Under the pieces are notes generated by a model, which was given only the letters and a program-made list of their open reading frames with translations, did no database searches and was not told the origin of the DNA. DNA of 64,000 bases from Haematobia irritans (Eukaryota > Arthropoda > Insecta > Diptera > Muscidae), in assembly GCF_050003625.1 (NCBI RefSeq), contig NC_134397.1, positions 148,923,526 to 148,987,525 of the forward strand, read 5' to 3'. Every line of letters begins with the position of its first letter. The first letter of the stretch is position 1. Made by a program: the position numbers and the translations under genes. Positions 10,759 to 23,889 of this stretch are shown here, piece by piece.

Positions 10759-10841
10759 ATGGGCAAAAGAAGTTTTTCGTATAAAAATTTCAATTTTTTT
10801 AGGTTTTGGGTGGATTTTTCAATTTTGGGCATTTGGGAGAT
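10759..10841 (+). repeat. Truncated monomer, 83 bp
   Basis: After 'ttcaatttt' the unit jumps to 'gggcatttgggagat', losing most of the core including the dyad and all three CpG sites. The sequence 'gggcatttgggag' is not found in ordinary monomers, so the junction includes a few altered bases. Confidence 0.85.
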
Positions 10842-13800
10842 ATGGGCAAAAGAAGTTTTTCATATAAAAATTTCAATTTTTTTTGGTTTTGGGTGAATTT
10901 TTCAATTTTTTGGGGGTGGTCACGAATTAAAGTCCTTTTCGCTCTAGGACGCATATTTAAGGAGATATGGACAAAAGAAGTTTTTCATATAAAAATTTCA
11001 ATTTTTTTAGGTTTTGGGTGAATTTTTCAATTTTTTGGGGGTGGTCACGAATTAAAGTCCTTTTCGCTCTATGACGCATATTTAAGGAGATATGGGCAAA
11101 CGAAGTTTTTCATACACAAATTTCAATTTTTTTAGGTTTTGGGTGGATTTTTCGATTTTTTGGGGGTGGTCACGAATTAAAGTCCTTTTCGCTCTAGGAC
11201 GCTTAGTTTAGGAGATATGGGCAAAAGAATTTTTTCATATAAAAATTTCAATTTTTTTAGGTTTTGGGTGGATTTTTCAATTTTTTTGGGGTGGTCACGA
11301 ATTAAAGTCCTTTTCGCTCTAGGACGCATATTTAAGGAGATATGGGCAAAAGAAGTTTTTCATATAAAAATTTCAATTTTTTTAGGTTTTGGGTGAATTT
11401 TTCAATTTTTTGGGGGTGGTCACGAATTAAAGTCCTTTTCGCTATAGGACGCATATTTAAGGAGATATGGGCAAAAGAAGTTTTTCATATAAAATTTTCA
11501 ATTTTTTAGGTTTTGGGTGGATTTTTCAATTTTTTGGGGGTGGTCACGAATTAAAGTCCTTTTCGCTCTAGGACGCTTAGTTTAGGAGATATGGGCAAAG
11601 GAGTTTTTCATATAAAAATTTCATTTTTTTTAGGTTTTGGGTGAATTTTTCAATTTTTTGGGGTGGTCACGAATTAAAGTCCTTTTCGCTCTAGGACGCA
11701 TATTTAAGGAGATATGGGCAAAAGAAGTTTTTCATATAAAAATTTCAACTTTTTTAGGTTTTGGGTGAATTTTTCAATTTTTTGGGGGTGGTCACGAATT
11801 AAAGTCCTTTTCGCTCTAGGACGCATATTTAAGGAGATATGGGCAAAAGAAGTTTTTCATATACAAATTTAAATTTTTTTAGGTTTTGGGTGGATTTTTC
11901 AATTTTTTTGGGGTGGTCACGAATTAAAGTCCTTTTCGCTCTAGGACGCTTAGTTTAGGAGATATGGGCAAAGGAGTTTTTCATATAAAAATTTCATTTT
12001 TTTTTTAGGTTTTGGGTGAATTTTTCAATTTTTTGGGGGTGGTCACGAATTATAGTCCTTTTCGCTCTAGGACGCTTAGTTTAAGAGATATGGGCAAAAG
12101 AAGTTTTTCATATAAAAATTTAAATTTTTTTAGGTTTTGGGTGGATTTTTCAATTTTTTGGGTGTGGTCACGAATAAAAGTCCTTTTCGCTCTAGGACGC
12201 ATATTTAAGGAGATATGGGCAAAAGAAGTTTTTCATATAAAAATTTCAATTTGTTCAGGTTTTGGGTGGATTTTTCAATTTTTTTGGGGGTGGTCACGAA
12301 TTAAAGTCCTTTTCGCTCTAGGACGCTTAGTTTAGGAGATATGGGCAAAAGAAGTTTTTCATATAAAAATTTCAATTTTTTAAGGTTTTGGGTGAATTTT
12401 TCAATTTTTTGGAGGTGGTCACGAATTAAAGTCTTTTTCGCTCTAGGACGCATATTTAAGGAGATATGGGCAAAAGAAGTTTTTCACATAAAAATTTCAA
12501 TTTTTTTTAGGTTTTGGGTGGATTTTTCAATTTTTTGGGGTGGTCACGAATTAAAGTCCTTTTCGCTCTAGGACGCATATTTAAGGAGATATGGGCAAAA
12601 GAAGTTTTTCATATAAAAATTTCAACTTTTTTAGGTTTTGGGTGAATTTTTCAATTTTTTGGGGGTGGTCACGAATTAAAGTCCTTTTCGCTCTAGGACG
12701 CATATTTAAGGAGATATGGGCAAAAGAATTTTTTCATATAAAAATTTAAATTTTTTTAGGTTTTGGGTGGATTTTTCAATTTTTTGGGGGTGGTCACGAA
12801 TTAAAGTCCTTTTCCCTCTAGGACGCATATTTAAGGAGATATGCGCAAAAGAAGTTTTTCATATACAAATTTCAATTTTTTTAGGTTTTGGGTGAATTTT
12901 TCAATTTTTTGGGGGTGGTCACGAATTAAAGTCCTTTTCGCTCTAGGACGCATATTTAAGGAGATATGGGCAAAAGAAATTTTTCATATAAAAATTTCAA
13001 TTTTTTTAGGTTTTGGGTGGATTTTTCAATTTTTTGGGGGTGGTCACGAATTAAAGTCCTTTTCGCTCTAGGACGCTTAGTTTAGGAGATATGGGCAAAA
13101 GAAGTTTTTCATATAAAAATTTCATTTTTTTTAGGTTTTGGGTGAATTTTTCAATTTTTTGGGGGTGGTCACGAATTAAAGTCCTTTTCGCTCTAGGACG
13201 CATATTTAAGGAGATATGGGCAAAAGAAGTTTTTCATATACAAATTTCAATTTTTTTATGTTTTGGGTGGATTTTTCAATTTTTTGGGGGTGGTCACGAA
13301 TTAAAGTCCTTTTCGCTCTAGGACGCTTAGTTTAGGAGATATGGGCAAAAGAAGTTTTTCATATAAAAATTTTAATTTTTTTAGGTTTTGGGTGGATTTT
13401 TCAATTTTTTGGGTGTGGTCACGAATAAAAGTCCTTTTCGCTCTAGGACGCATATTTAAGGAGATATGGGCAAAAGAAGTTTTTCATATAAAATTTTCAA
13501 TTTTTTTAGGTTTTGGGTGGATTTTTCAATTTTTTGGGGGTGGTCACGAATTAAAGTCCTTTTCCCTCTAGGACGTATATTTAAGGAGATATGGGCAAAA
13601 GAAGTTTTTCATATAAAAATTTCAATTTTTTTAGGTTTTGGGTGGATTTTTCAATTTTTCGGGGGTGGTAACGAATTAAAGTCCTTTTCGCTCTAGGACG
13701 CATATTTAAGGAGATATGGGCAAAAGAAGTTTTTCATACAAAAATTTCAATTTTTTTAGGTTTTGGGTGGATTTTTCAATTTTTTTGGGGGTGGTCACGG

Positions 13801-16800
13801 ATTAAAGTCCTTTTCGCTCTAGGACGCATATTAAAGGAGATATGGGCAAAAGAAGTTTTTCATATAAAAATTTAAATTTTTTAGGTTTTGGGTGAATTTT
13901 TCAATTTTTTGGGGTGGTCACGAATTAAAGTCCTTTTCGCTCTAGGACGCATATTTAAGGAGATATGGGCAAAAGAAGTTTTTCATATAAAAATTTAAAT
14001 TTTTTTAGGTTTCGGGTGAATTTTTCAATTTTTTGGGGGTGGTCACGATTTAAAGTCCTTCTCGCTCTAGGACGCATATTTAAGGAGATATGGGCAAAAG
14101 AAGTTTTTCATATAAAAATTTCAATTTTTTTAGGTTTTGTGTGGATTTTTCAATTTTTTGGGGGTGGTCACGAATTAAAGTCCTTTTCGCTCTAGGACGC
14201 TTAGTTTAGGAGATATGGGCAAAAGAAGTTTTTCATATAAAAATTTCAATTTTTTTTTAGGTTTTGGGTGGATTTTTCAATTTTTTGGGGGTGGTCACGA
14301 ATTAAAGTCCTTTTCGCTCTAGGACGCATATTTAAGGAGATATGGGCAAAAGAATTGTTTCATATAAAAATTTCAATTTTTTTACGTTTTTGGTGGATTT
14401 TTCAATTTTTTGGGGGTGGTCACGAATTAAAGTCCTTTTCGCTCTAGGACGCTTAGTTTAGGAGATATGGGCAAAAGAAGTTTTTCATATAAAAATTTCA
14501 TTTTTTTTAGGTTTTGGGTGAATTTTTCAATTTTTTGGGGGTGGTCACGAATTAAAGTCCTTTTCGCTCTAGGACGCATATTTAAGGAGATATGGGCAAA
14601 AGAAGTTTTTCATATAAAAATTTCAATTTTTTTTAGGTTTTGGGTGGATTTTTCAATTTTTTGTGGGTGGTCACGAATTAAAGTCCTTTTCGCTCTAGGA
14701 CGCTTAGTTTAGGAGATATGGGCAAAAGAAGTTTTTCATATAAAAATTTTAATTTTTTTACGTTTTTGGTGGATTTTTCAATTTTTTGGGGTGGGCACGA
14801 ATTAAAGTCCTTTTCGCTCTAGGACGCATATTTAAGGAGATATGGGCAAAAGAAGTTTTTCATATAAAAATTTCAATTTTTTTAGGTTTTGGGTGGATTT
14901 TTCAATTTTTTGGGGGTGGTCACGAATTAAAGTCCTTTTCGCTCTAGGACGCTTAGTTTAGGAGATATGGGCAAACGAAGTTTTTCGTATAAAAATTTCA
15001 ATTTTTTTAGGTTTTGGGTTGATTTTTCAATTTTTTGGGGGTGGTCACGAATTAAAGTCCTTTTCGCTCTAGGACGCATATTTAAGGAGATATGGGCAAA
15101 AGAAGTTTTTCATATAAAAATTTCAATTTTTTTAGGTTTTGGGTGGATTTTTCAATTTTTTTGGGGGTGGTCACGAATTAAAGTCCTTTTCGCTCTAGGA
15201 CGCATATTTAAGGAGATATGGGCAAAAGAAGTTTTTCATATAAAAATTTAAATATTTTAGGTTTTGGGTGAATTTTTCAATTTTTTGGGGTGGTCACGAA
15301 TTAAAGTCCTTTTCGCTCTAGGACGCATATTTAAGGAGATATGGGCAAAAGAAGTTTTTCATATAAAAATTTCAATTTTTTTAGGTTTCGGGTGAATTTT
15401 TCAATTTTTTGGGGGTGGTCACGAATTAAAGTCCTTTTCGCTCTAGGACGCATATTTAAGGAGATATGGGCAAAAGAAGTTTTTCATATAAAAATTTCAA
15501 TTTTTTTAGGTTTTGTGTGGATTTTTCAATTTTTGGGGGTGGTCACGAATTAAAGTCCTTTTCGCTCTAGGACGCTTAGTTTAGGAGATATGGGCAAAAG
15601 AAGTTTTTCATATAAAAATTTAAATTTTTTTTTAGGTTTTGGGTGGATTTTTCAATTTATTGGGGCTGGTCACGAATTAAAGTCCTTTTCGCTCTAGGAC
15701 GCTTAGTTTAGGAGATATGGGCAAAAAAACGTTTTTCATATAAAAATTTCAATTTTTTTTTATGTTTTGGATGGATTTTTCAATTTTTTGGGGGTGGTCA
15801 CGAATTAAAGTCCTTTTCGCTCTAGGACGCATATTTATGGAGATATGGGCAAAAGAAGTTTTTCATGTAAAAATTTCAATTTTTTTAGGTTTTGGGTGGA
15901 TTTTTCAATTTTTTGGGGGTGGTCACGAATTAAAGTCCTTTTCGCTCTAGGACGCATATTTAAGGAGATATGGACAAAACAAGTTTTTCATACAAAAATT
16001 TCAATTTTTTAAGGTTTTGGGTGGATTTTCAATTTTTTGGGGTGGTCACGAATTAAAGTCCTTTTCGCTCTAGGACGCATATTTAAGGAGATATGGGCAA
16101 AAGAAGTTTTTCATATAAAAATTTAATTTTTTTTAGGTTTTGGGTGAATTTTTCAATTTTTTGGGGGTGGTCACGAATTAAAGTCCTTTTCGCTCTAGGA
16201 CGCATATTTAAGGAGATATGGGCAAAAGAAGTTTTTCATATAAAAATTTCAATTTTTTTTTAGGTTTTGGGTGGATTTTTCAATTTTTTGTGGGTGGTCA
16301 CGAATTAAAGTCCTTTTCGCTCTAGGACGCTTAGTTTAGGAGATATGGGCAAAAGAAGTTTTTCATATAAAAATTTAAATTTTTTTACGTTTTTGGTGGA
16401 TTTTTCAATTTTTTGGGGTGGGCACGAATTAAAGTCCTTTTCGCTCTAGGACGCATATTTAAGGAGATATGGGCAAAAGAAGTTTTTCATATAAAAATTT
16501 CAATTTTTTTAGGTTTTGGGTGGATTTTTCAATTTTTTGGGGGTGGTCACGAATTAAAGTCCTTTTCGCTCTAGGACGCTTAGTTTAGGAGATATGGGCA
16601 AAAGAAGTTTTTCGTATAAAAATTTCAATTTTTTTAGGTTTTGGGTTGATTTTTCAATTTTTTGGGGGTGGTCACGAATCAAAGTCCTTTTCGCTCTAGG
16701 ACGCATATTTAAGGAGATATGGGCAAAAGAAGTTTTTCATATAAAAATTTCAATTTTTTTAGGTTTTGGGTGAATTTTTCAATTTTTTGGGGGTGGTCAC

Positions 16801-18094
16801 GAATTAAAGTCCTTTTCGCTCTAGGACGCATATTTAAGGAGATATGGGCAAAAGAAGTTTTTCATATAAAATTTTCAATTTTTTAGGTTTTGGGTGGATT
16901 TTTCAATTTTTTGGGGGTGGTCACGAATTAAAGTCCTTTTCGCTCTAGGACGCATATTTAAGGAGATATGGGCAAAAGAAGTTTTTCATATAAAAATTTC
17001 AATTTTTTTACGTTTTTGGTGGATTTTTCAATTTTTTGGGGGTGGTCACGAATTAAAGTCATTTTCGCTCTAGGACGCATATTTAAGGAGATATGGGCAA
17101 AAGAAGTTTTTCATATAAAAATTTCAATTATTTTAGGTTTTGGGTGAATTTTTCAATTGGGGGTGGTCACGAATTAAAGTCCTTTTCGCTCTAGGACGCT
17201 TAGTTTAGGAGATATGGGCAAAAGAAGTTTTTCATATAAAAATTTAAATTTTTTTTTAGGTTTTGGGTGGATTTTTCAATTTTTTGGGGGTGGTCACGAA
17301 TTAAAGTCCTTTTCGCTCTAGGACGCATATTTAAGGAGATATGGGCAAAAGAAGTTTTTCATATAAAAATTTCATTTTTTTTAGGTTTTGGGTGAATTTT
17401 TCAATTTTTTGGGGGTGGTCACGAATTAAAATCCTTTTCGCTCTAGGACGCATATTTAAGGAGATATGGGCAAAAGAAGTTTTTCATATAAAAATTTCAA
17501 TTTTTTTAGGTTTTGGGTGGATTTTTCAATTTTTTGGGGGTGGTCACGAATTAAAGTCCTTTTCGCTCTAGGACGCTTAGTTTAGGAGATATGGGCAAAA
17601 GAAGTTTTTCATATAAAAATTTCATTTTTTTTAGGTTTTGGGTGAATTTTTCAATTTTTTGGGGGTGGTCACGAATTAAAATCCTTTTCGCTCTAGGACG
17701 CATATTTAAGGAGATATGGGCAAAAGAAGTTTTTCATATAAAAATTTCAATTTTTTTAGGTTTTGGGTGGATTTTTCAATTTTTTGGGGGTGGTCACGAA
17801 TTAAAGTCCTTTTCGCTCTAGGACGCTTAGTTTAGGAGATATGGGCAAAAGAAGTTTTTCATATAAAAATTTAAATTTTTTTTTAGGTTTTGGGTGGATT
17901 TTTCAATTTTTTGGGGGTGGTCACGAATTAAAGTCCTTTTCGCTCTAGGACGTTTAGTTTAGGAGATATGGGCAAAAAAACGTTTTTCATATAAAAATTT
18001 CAATTTTTTTTATGTTTTGGATGGATTTTTCAATTTTTTGGGGGTGGTCACGAATTAAAGTCCTTTTCGCTCTAGGACGCATATTTATGGAGAT

Positions 18095-18190
18095 ATGGGC
18101 TGATTTTTGATTTTGGGTTGATTTTTCAATTTTTTGGGGGTGGTCACGAATCAAAGTCCTTTTCGCTCTAGGACGCATATTTAAGGAGAT
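18095..18190 (+). repeat. Rearranged monomer, 96 bp
   Basis: 'atgggc' is followed directly by 'tgatttttgattttgggttg', so the usual 'aaaagaag...aggt' section is lost and partly replaced. The rest matches the 'gggttgattttt...cgaatcaaag' unit near 16,640 and 19,866. The length equals the 96-bp class but the breakpoint differs. Confidence 0.85.
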
Positions 18191-19440
18191 ATGGGCAAAA
18201 GAAGTTTTTCATATAAAAATTTCAATTTTTTTAGGTTTTGGGTGAATTTTTCAATTTTTTGGGGGTGGTCACGAATTAAAGTCCTTTTCGCTCTAGGACG
18301 CATATTTAAGGAGATATGGGCAAAAGAAGTTTTTCATATAAAATTTTCAATTTTTTAGGTTTTGGGTGGATTTTTCAATTTTTTGGGGGTGGTCACGAAT
18401 TAAAGTCCTTTTCGCTCTAGGACGCATATTTAAGGAGATATGGGCAAAAGAAGTTTTTCATATAAAAATTTCAATTTTTTTACGTTTTTGGTGGATTTTT
18501 CAATTTTTTGGGGGTGGTCACGAATTAAAGTCATTTTCGCTCTAGGACGCATATTTAAGGAGATATGGGCAAAAGAAGTTTTTCATATAAAAATTTAAAT
18601 TTTTTTAGGTTTTGGGTGGATTTTTCAATTTTTTGGGGGTGGTCACGAATTAAAGTCCTTTTCGCTCTAGGACGCTTAGTTTAGGAGATATGGGCAAAAG
18701 AAGTTTTTCGTATAAAAATTTCAATTTTTTTAGGTTTTGAGTGGATTTTTCAATTTTTTGGGGGTGGTCACGAATTAAAGTCCTTTTCGCTCTAGGACGC
18801 ATATTTAAGGAGATATGGGCAAAAGAAGTTTTTCATATAAAAATTTCAATTTTTTTAGGTTTTGGGTGAATTTTTCAATTTTTTGGGGGTGGTCACGAAT
18901 TAAAGTCCTTTTCGCTCTAGGACGCATATTTAAGGAGATATGGGAAAAAGAAGTTTTTCTTACAAAAATTTCAATTTTTTTAGGTTTTGGGTGAATTTTT
19001 CAATTTTTTGGGGGTGGTCACGAATTAAAGTCCTTTTCGCTCTAGGACGCTTAGTTTAGGAGATATGGGCAAAAGAAGTTTTTCATATAAAAATTTCATT
19101 TTTTTTAGGTTTTGGGTGAATTTTTCAATTTTTTGGGGGTGGTCACGAATTAAAATCCTTTTCGCTCTAGGACGCATATTTAAGGAGATATGGGCAAAAG
19201 AAGTTTTTCATATAAAAATTTCATTTTTTTTAGGTTTTGGGTGAATTTTTCAATTTTTTGGGGGTGGTCACGAATTAAAATCCTTTTCGCTCTAGGACGC
19301 ATATTTAAGGAGATATGGGCAAAAGAAGTTTTTCATATAAAAATTTCAATTTTTTTTAGGTTTTGGGTGAATTTTTCAATTTTTTGGGGGTGGTCACGAA
19401 TTAAAGTCCTTTTCGCTCTAGGACGCATATTTAAGGAGAT

Positions 19441-22400
19441 ATGGGCAAAAGAAGTTTTTCATATAAAAATTTCAATTTTTTTTTTAGGTTTTGGGTGGAT
19501 TTTTCAATTTTTTGTGGGTGGTCACGAATTAAAGTCCTTTTCGCTCTAGGACGCTTAGTTTAGGAGATATGGGCAAAAGAAGTTTTTCATATAAAAATTT
19601 AAATTTTTTTACGTTTTTGGTGGATTTTTCAATTTTTTGGGGTGGGCACGAATTAAAGTCCTTTTCGCTCTAGGACGCATATTTAAGGAGATATGGGCAA
19701 AAGAAGTTTTTCATATAAAAATTTCAATTTTTTTAGGTTTTGGGTGGATTTTTCAATTTTTTGGGGGTGGTCACGAATTAAAGTCCTTTTCGCTCTAGGA
19801 CGCTTAGTTTAGGAGATATGGGCAAAAGAAGTTTTTCGTATAAAAATTTCAATTTTTTTAGGTTTTGGGTTGATTTTTCAATTTTTTGGGGGTGGTCACG
19901 AATCAAAGTCCTTTTCGCTCTAGGACGCATATTTAAGGAGATATGGGCAAAAGAAGTTTTTCATATAAAAATTTCAATTTTTTTAGGTTTTGGGTGAATT
20001 TTTCAATTTTTTGGGGGTGGTCACGAATTAAAGTCCTTTTCGCTCTAGGACGCATATTTAAGGAGATATGGGCAAAAGAAGTTTTTCATATAAAATTTTC
20101 AATTTTTTAGGTTTTGGGTGGATTTTTCAATTTTTTGGGGGTGGTCACGAATTAAAGTCCTTTTCGCTCTAGGACGCATATTTAAGGAGATATGGGCAAA
20201 AGAAGTTTTTCATATAAAAATTTCAATTTTTTTACGTTTTTGGTGGATTTTTCAATTTTTTGGGGGTGGTCACGAATTAAAGTCATTTTCGCTCTAGGAC
20301 GCATATTTAAGGAGATATGGGCAAAGAAGTTTTTCATATAAAAATTTAAATTTTTTTAGGTTTTGGGTGGATTTTTCAATTTTTTGGGGGTGGTCACGAA
20401 TTAAAGTCCTTTTCGCTCTAGGACGCTTAGTTTAGGAGATATGGGCAAAAGAAGTTTTTCGTATAAAAATTTCAATTTTTTTAGGTTTTGAGTGGATTTT
20501 TCAATTTTTTGGGGGTGGTCACGAATTAAAGTCCTTTTCGCTCTAGGACGCATATTTAAGGAGATATGGGCAAAAGAAGTTTTTCATATAAAAATTTCAA
20601 TTTTTTTAGGTTTTGGGTGAATTTTTCAATTTTTTGGGGGTGGTCACGAATTAAAGTCCTTTTCGCTCTAGGACGCATATTTAAGGAGATATGGGAAAAA
20701 GAAGTTTTTCTTACAAAAATTTCAATTTTTTTAGGTTTTGGGTGGATTTTTCAATTTTTTGGGGTGGTCACGAATTAAAGTCCTTTTCGCTCTAGGACGC
20801 ATATTTAAGGAGATATGGGCAAAAGAAGTTTTTCATATAAAAATTTCAATTATTTTAGGTTTTGGGTGAATTTTTCAATTTTTTGGGGGTGGTCACGAAT
20901 TAAAGTCCTTTTCGCTCTAGGACGCTTAGTTTAGGAGATATGGGCAAAAGAAGTTTTTCATATAAAAATTTCATTTTTTTTAGGTTTTGGGTGAATTTTT
21001 CAATTTTTTGGGGGTGGTCACGAATTAAAATCCTTTTCGCTCTAGGACGCATATTTAAGGAGATATGGGCAAAAGAAGTTTTTCATATAAAAATTTCATT
21101 TTTTTTAGGTTTTGGGTGAATTTTTCAATTTTTTGGGGGTGGCCACGAATTAAAATCCTTTTCGCTCTAGGACGCATATTTAAGGAGATATGGGCAAAAG
21201 AAGTTTTTCATATAAAAATTTCAATTTTTTTAGGTTTTGGGTGGATTTTTCAATTTTTTGGGGGTGGTCACGAATTAAAGTCCTTTTCGCTCTAGGACGC
21301 ATATTTAAGGAGATATGGACAAAAGAAGTTTTTCATACAAAAATTTCATTTTTTTAAGGTTTTGGGTGGATTTTCAATTTTTTGGGGTGGTCACGAATTA
21401 AAGTTCTTTTCGCTCTAGGACGCATATTTAAGGAGATATGGACAAAAGAAGTTTTTCATATAAAAATTTAATTTTTTTTACGTTTTGGGTGAATTTTTCA
21501 ATTTTTTGGGGGTGGTCACGAATTAAAGTCCTTTTCGCTCTAGGACGCATATTTAAGGAGATATGGGCAAAAGAAGTTGTTCATATAAAAATTTCAATTT
21601 TTTTTTAGGTTTTGGGTGGATTTTTCAATTTTTTGTGGGTGGTCACGAATTAAAGTCCTTTTCGCTCTAGGACGCTTAGTTTAGGAGATATGGGCAAAAG
21701 AAGTTTTTCATATAAAAATTTAAATTTTTTTACGTTTTTGGTGGATTTTTCAATTTTTTGGGGTGGGCACGAATTAAAGTCCTTTTCGCTCTAGGACGCA
21801 CATTTAAGGAGATATGGGCAAAAGAAGTTTTTCATATAAAAATTTCAATTTTTTTAGGTTTTGGGTGGATTTTTCAATTTTTTGGGGGTGGTCACGAATT
21901 AAAGTCCTTTTCGCTCTAGGACGCTTAGTTTAGGAGATATGGGCACAAGAAGTTTTTCGTATAAAAATTTCAATTTTTTTAGGTTTTGGGTTGATTTTTC
22001 AATTTTTTGGGGGTGGTCACGAATTAAAGTCCTTTTCGCTCTAGGACGCATATTTAAGGAGATATGGGCAAAAGAAGTTTTTCATATAAAAATTTCAATT
22101 TTTTTAGGTTTTGGGTGAATTTTTCAATTTTTTGGGGGTGGTCACGAATTAAAGTCCTTTTCGCTCTAGGACGCATATTTAAGGAGATATGGGCAAAAGA
22201 AGTTTTTCATATAAAATTTTCAATTTTTTAGGTTTTGGGTGGATTTTTCAATTTTTTGGGGGTGGCCACGAATTAAAGTCCTTTTCGCTCTAGGACGCAT
22301 ATTTAAGGAGATATGGGCAAAAGAAGTTTTTCATATAAAAATTTCAATTTTTTTACGTTTTTGGTGGATTTTTCAATTTTTTGGGGGTGGTCACGAATTA

Positions 22401-23185
22401 AAGTCCTTTTCGCTCTAGGACGCATATTTAAGGAGATATGGGCAAAAGAAGTTTTTCATATAAAAATTTCAATTTTTTTAGGTTTTGGGTGGATTTTTCA
22501 ATTTTTTGGGGGTGGTCACGAATTAAAGTCCTTTTCGCTCTAGGACGCTTCGTTTAGGAGATATGGGCAAAAGAAGTTTTTCGTATAAAAATTTCAATTT
22601 TTTTAGGTTTTGAGTGGATTTTTCAATTTTTTGGGGGTGGTCACGAATTAAAGTCCTTTTCGCTCTAGGACGCATATTTAAGGAGATATGGGCAAAAGAA
22701 GTTTTTCATATAAAAATTTCAATTTTTTTAGGTTTTGGGTGAATTTTTCAATTTTTTGGGGGTGGTCACGAATTAAAGTCCTTTTCGCTCTAGGACGCAT
22801 ATTTAAGGAGATATGGGAAAAAGAAGTTTTTCATACAAAAATTTCAATTTTTTTAGGTTTTGGGTGGATTTTTCAATTTTTTGGGGTGGTCACGAATTAA
22901 AGTCCTTTTCGCTCTAGGACGCATATTTAAGGAGATATGGGCAAAATAATTTTTCATATAAAAATTTCAATATTTTAGGTTTTGGGTGAATTTTTCAATT
23001 TTTTGGGGGTGGTCACGAATTAAAGTCCTTTTCGCTCTAGGACGCTTAGTTTAGGAGATATGGGCAAAAGAAGTTTTTCATATAAAAATTTCATTTTTTT
23101 TAGGTTTTGGGTGAATTTTTCAATTTTTTGGGGGTGGTCACGAATTAAAATCCTTTTCGCTCTAGGACGCATATTTAAGGAGATA
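19441..23185 (+). repeat. Higher-order repeat, 2,122-bp offset (17 monomers)
   Basis: Bases 19441-21064 recur at 21563-23185. Landmarks are the 'gtgggtggtcacg' unit followed by 'acgtttttggtgg' and 'ggggtgggcacg' (19642 and 21763), a 'gggttgattttt' unit, a 'cgtataaaaatttc' unit, and the 'atgggaaaaagaag' unit (20691 and 22813). Related partial copies lie at about 14,650-14,900, 16,280-17,100 and 18,100-18,960. Confidence 0.8.
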
Positions 23186-23433
23186 TGGGCAAAAGAAGTT
23201 TTTCATATAAAAATTTCAATTTTTTTAGGTTTTGGGTAGATTTTTCAATTTTTTGGGGTGGTCACGAATTAAAGTCCTTTTCGCTCTAGGACGCATATTT
23301 AAGGAGATATGGGCAAAAGAAGTTTTTCATATAAAAATTTCAATTTTTTTAGGTTTTGGGTGAATTTTTCAATTTTTTGGGGGTGGTCACGAATTAAAGT
23401 CCTTTTCGCTCTAGGACGCTTAGTTTAGGAGAT

Positions 23434-23612
23434 ATGGGCAAAAGAAGTTTTTCATATAAAAATTTCATTTTTTTAGGTTTTGGGTGAATTTTTCAATTTT
23501 TTGGGGGTGGTCACGAATTAAAGTCCTTTTAGGTTTTGGGTAGATTTTTCAATTTTTTGGGGTGGTCACGAATTAAAGTCCTTTTCGCTCTAGGACGCAT
23601 ATTTAAGGAGAT
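23434..23612 (+). repeat. Fused monomers, 179 bp
   Basis: A unit runs normally to 'aaagtcctttt' and then continues with 'aggttttgggtagattttt' of another unit. The shared 'tttt' lies at the join. The first part has lost the dyad's right half and the tail. The second part resembles the 'gggtagattttt' unit near 23,237. Confidence 0.88.
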
Positions 23613-23889
23613 ATGGGCAAAAGAAGTTTTTCATATAAAAATTTAAATTTTTTTAGGTTTTGGGTGAATTTTTCAATTTTTTGGGGGTGGTCACAAATTA
23701 AAGTCCTTTTCGCTCTAGGACGCATATTTAAGGAGATATGGGCAAAAGAAGTTTTTCATATAAAAATTTCATTTTTTTAGGTTTTGGGTGAATTTTTCAA
23801 TTTTTTGGGGGTGGTCACGAATTAAAGTCCTTTTCGCTCTAGGACGCATATTTAAGGAGATATGGGCAAAAGAAGTTTTTCATATAAAA

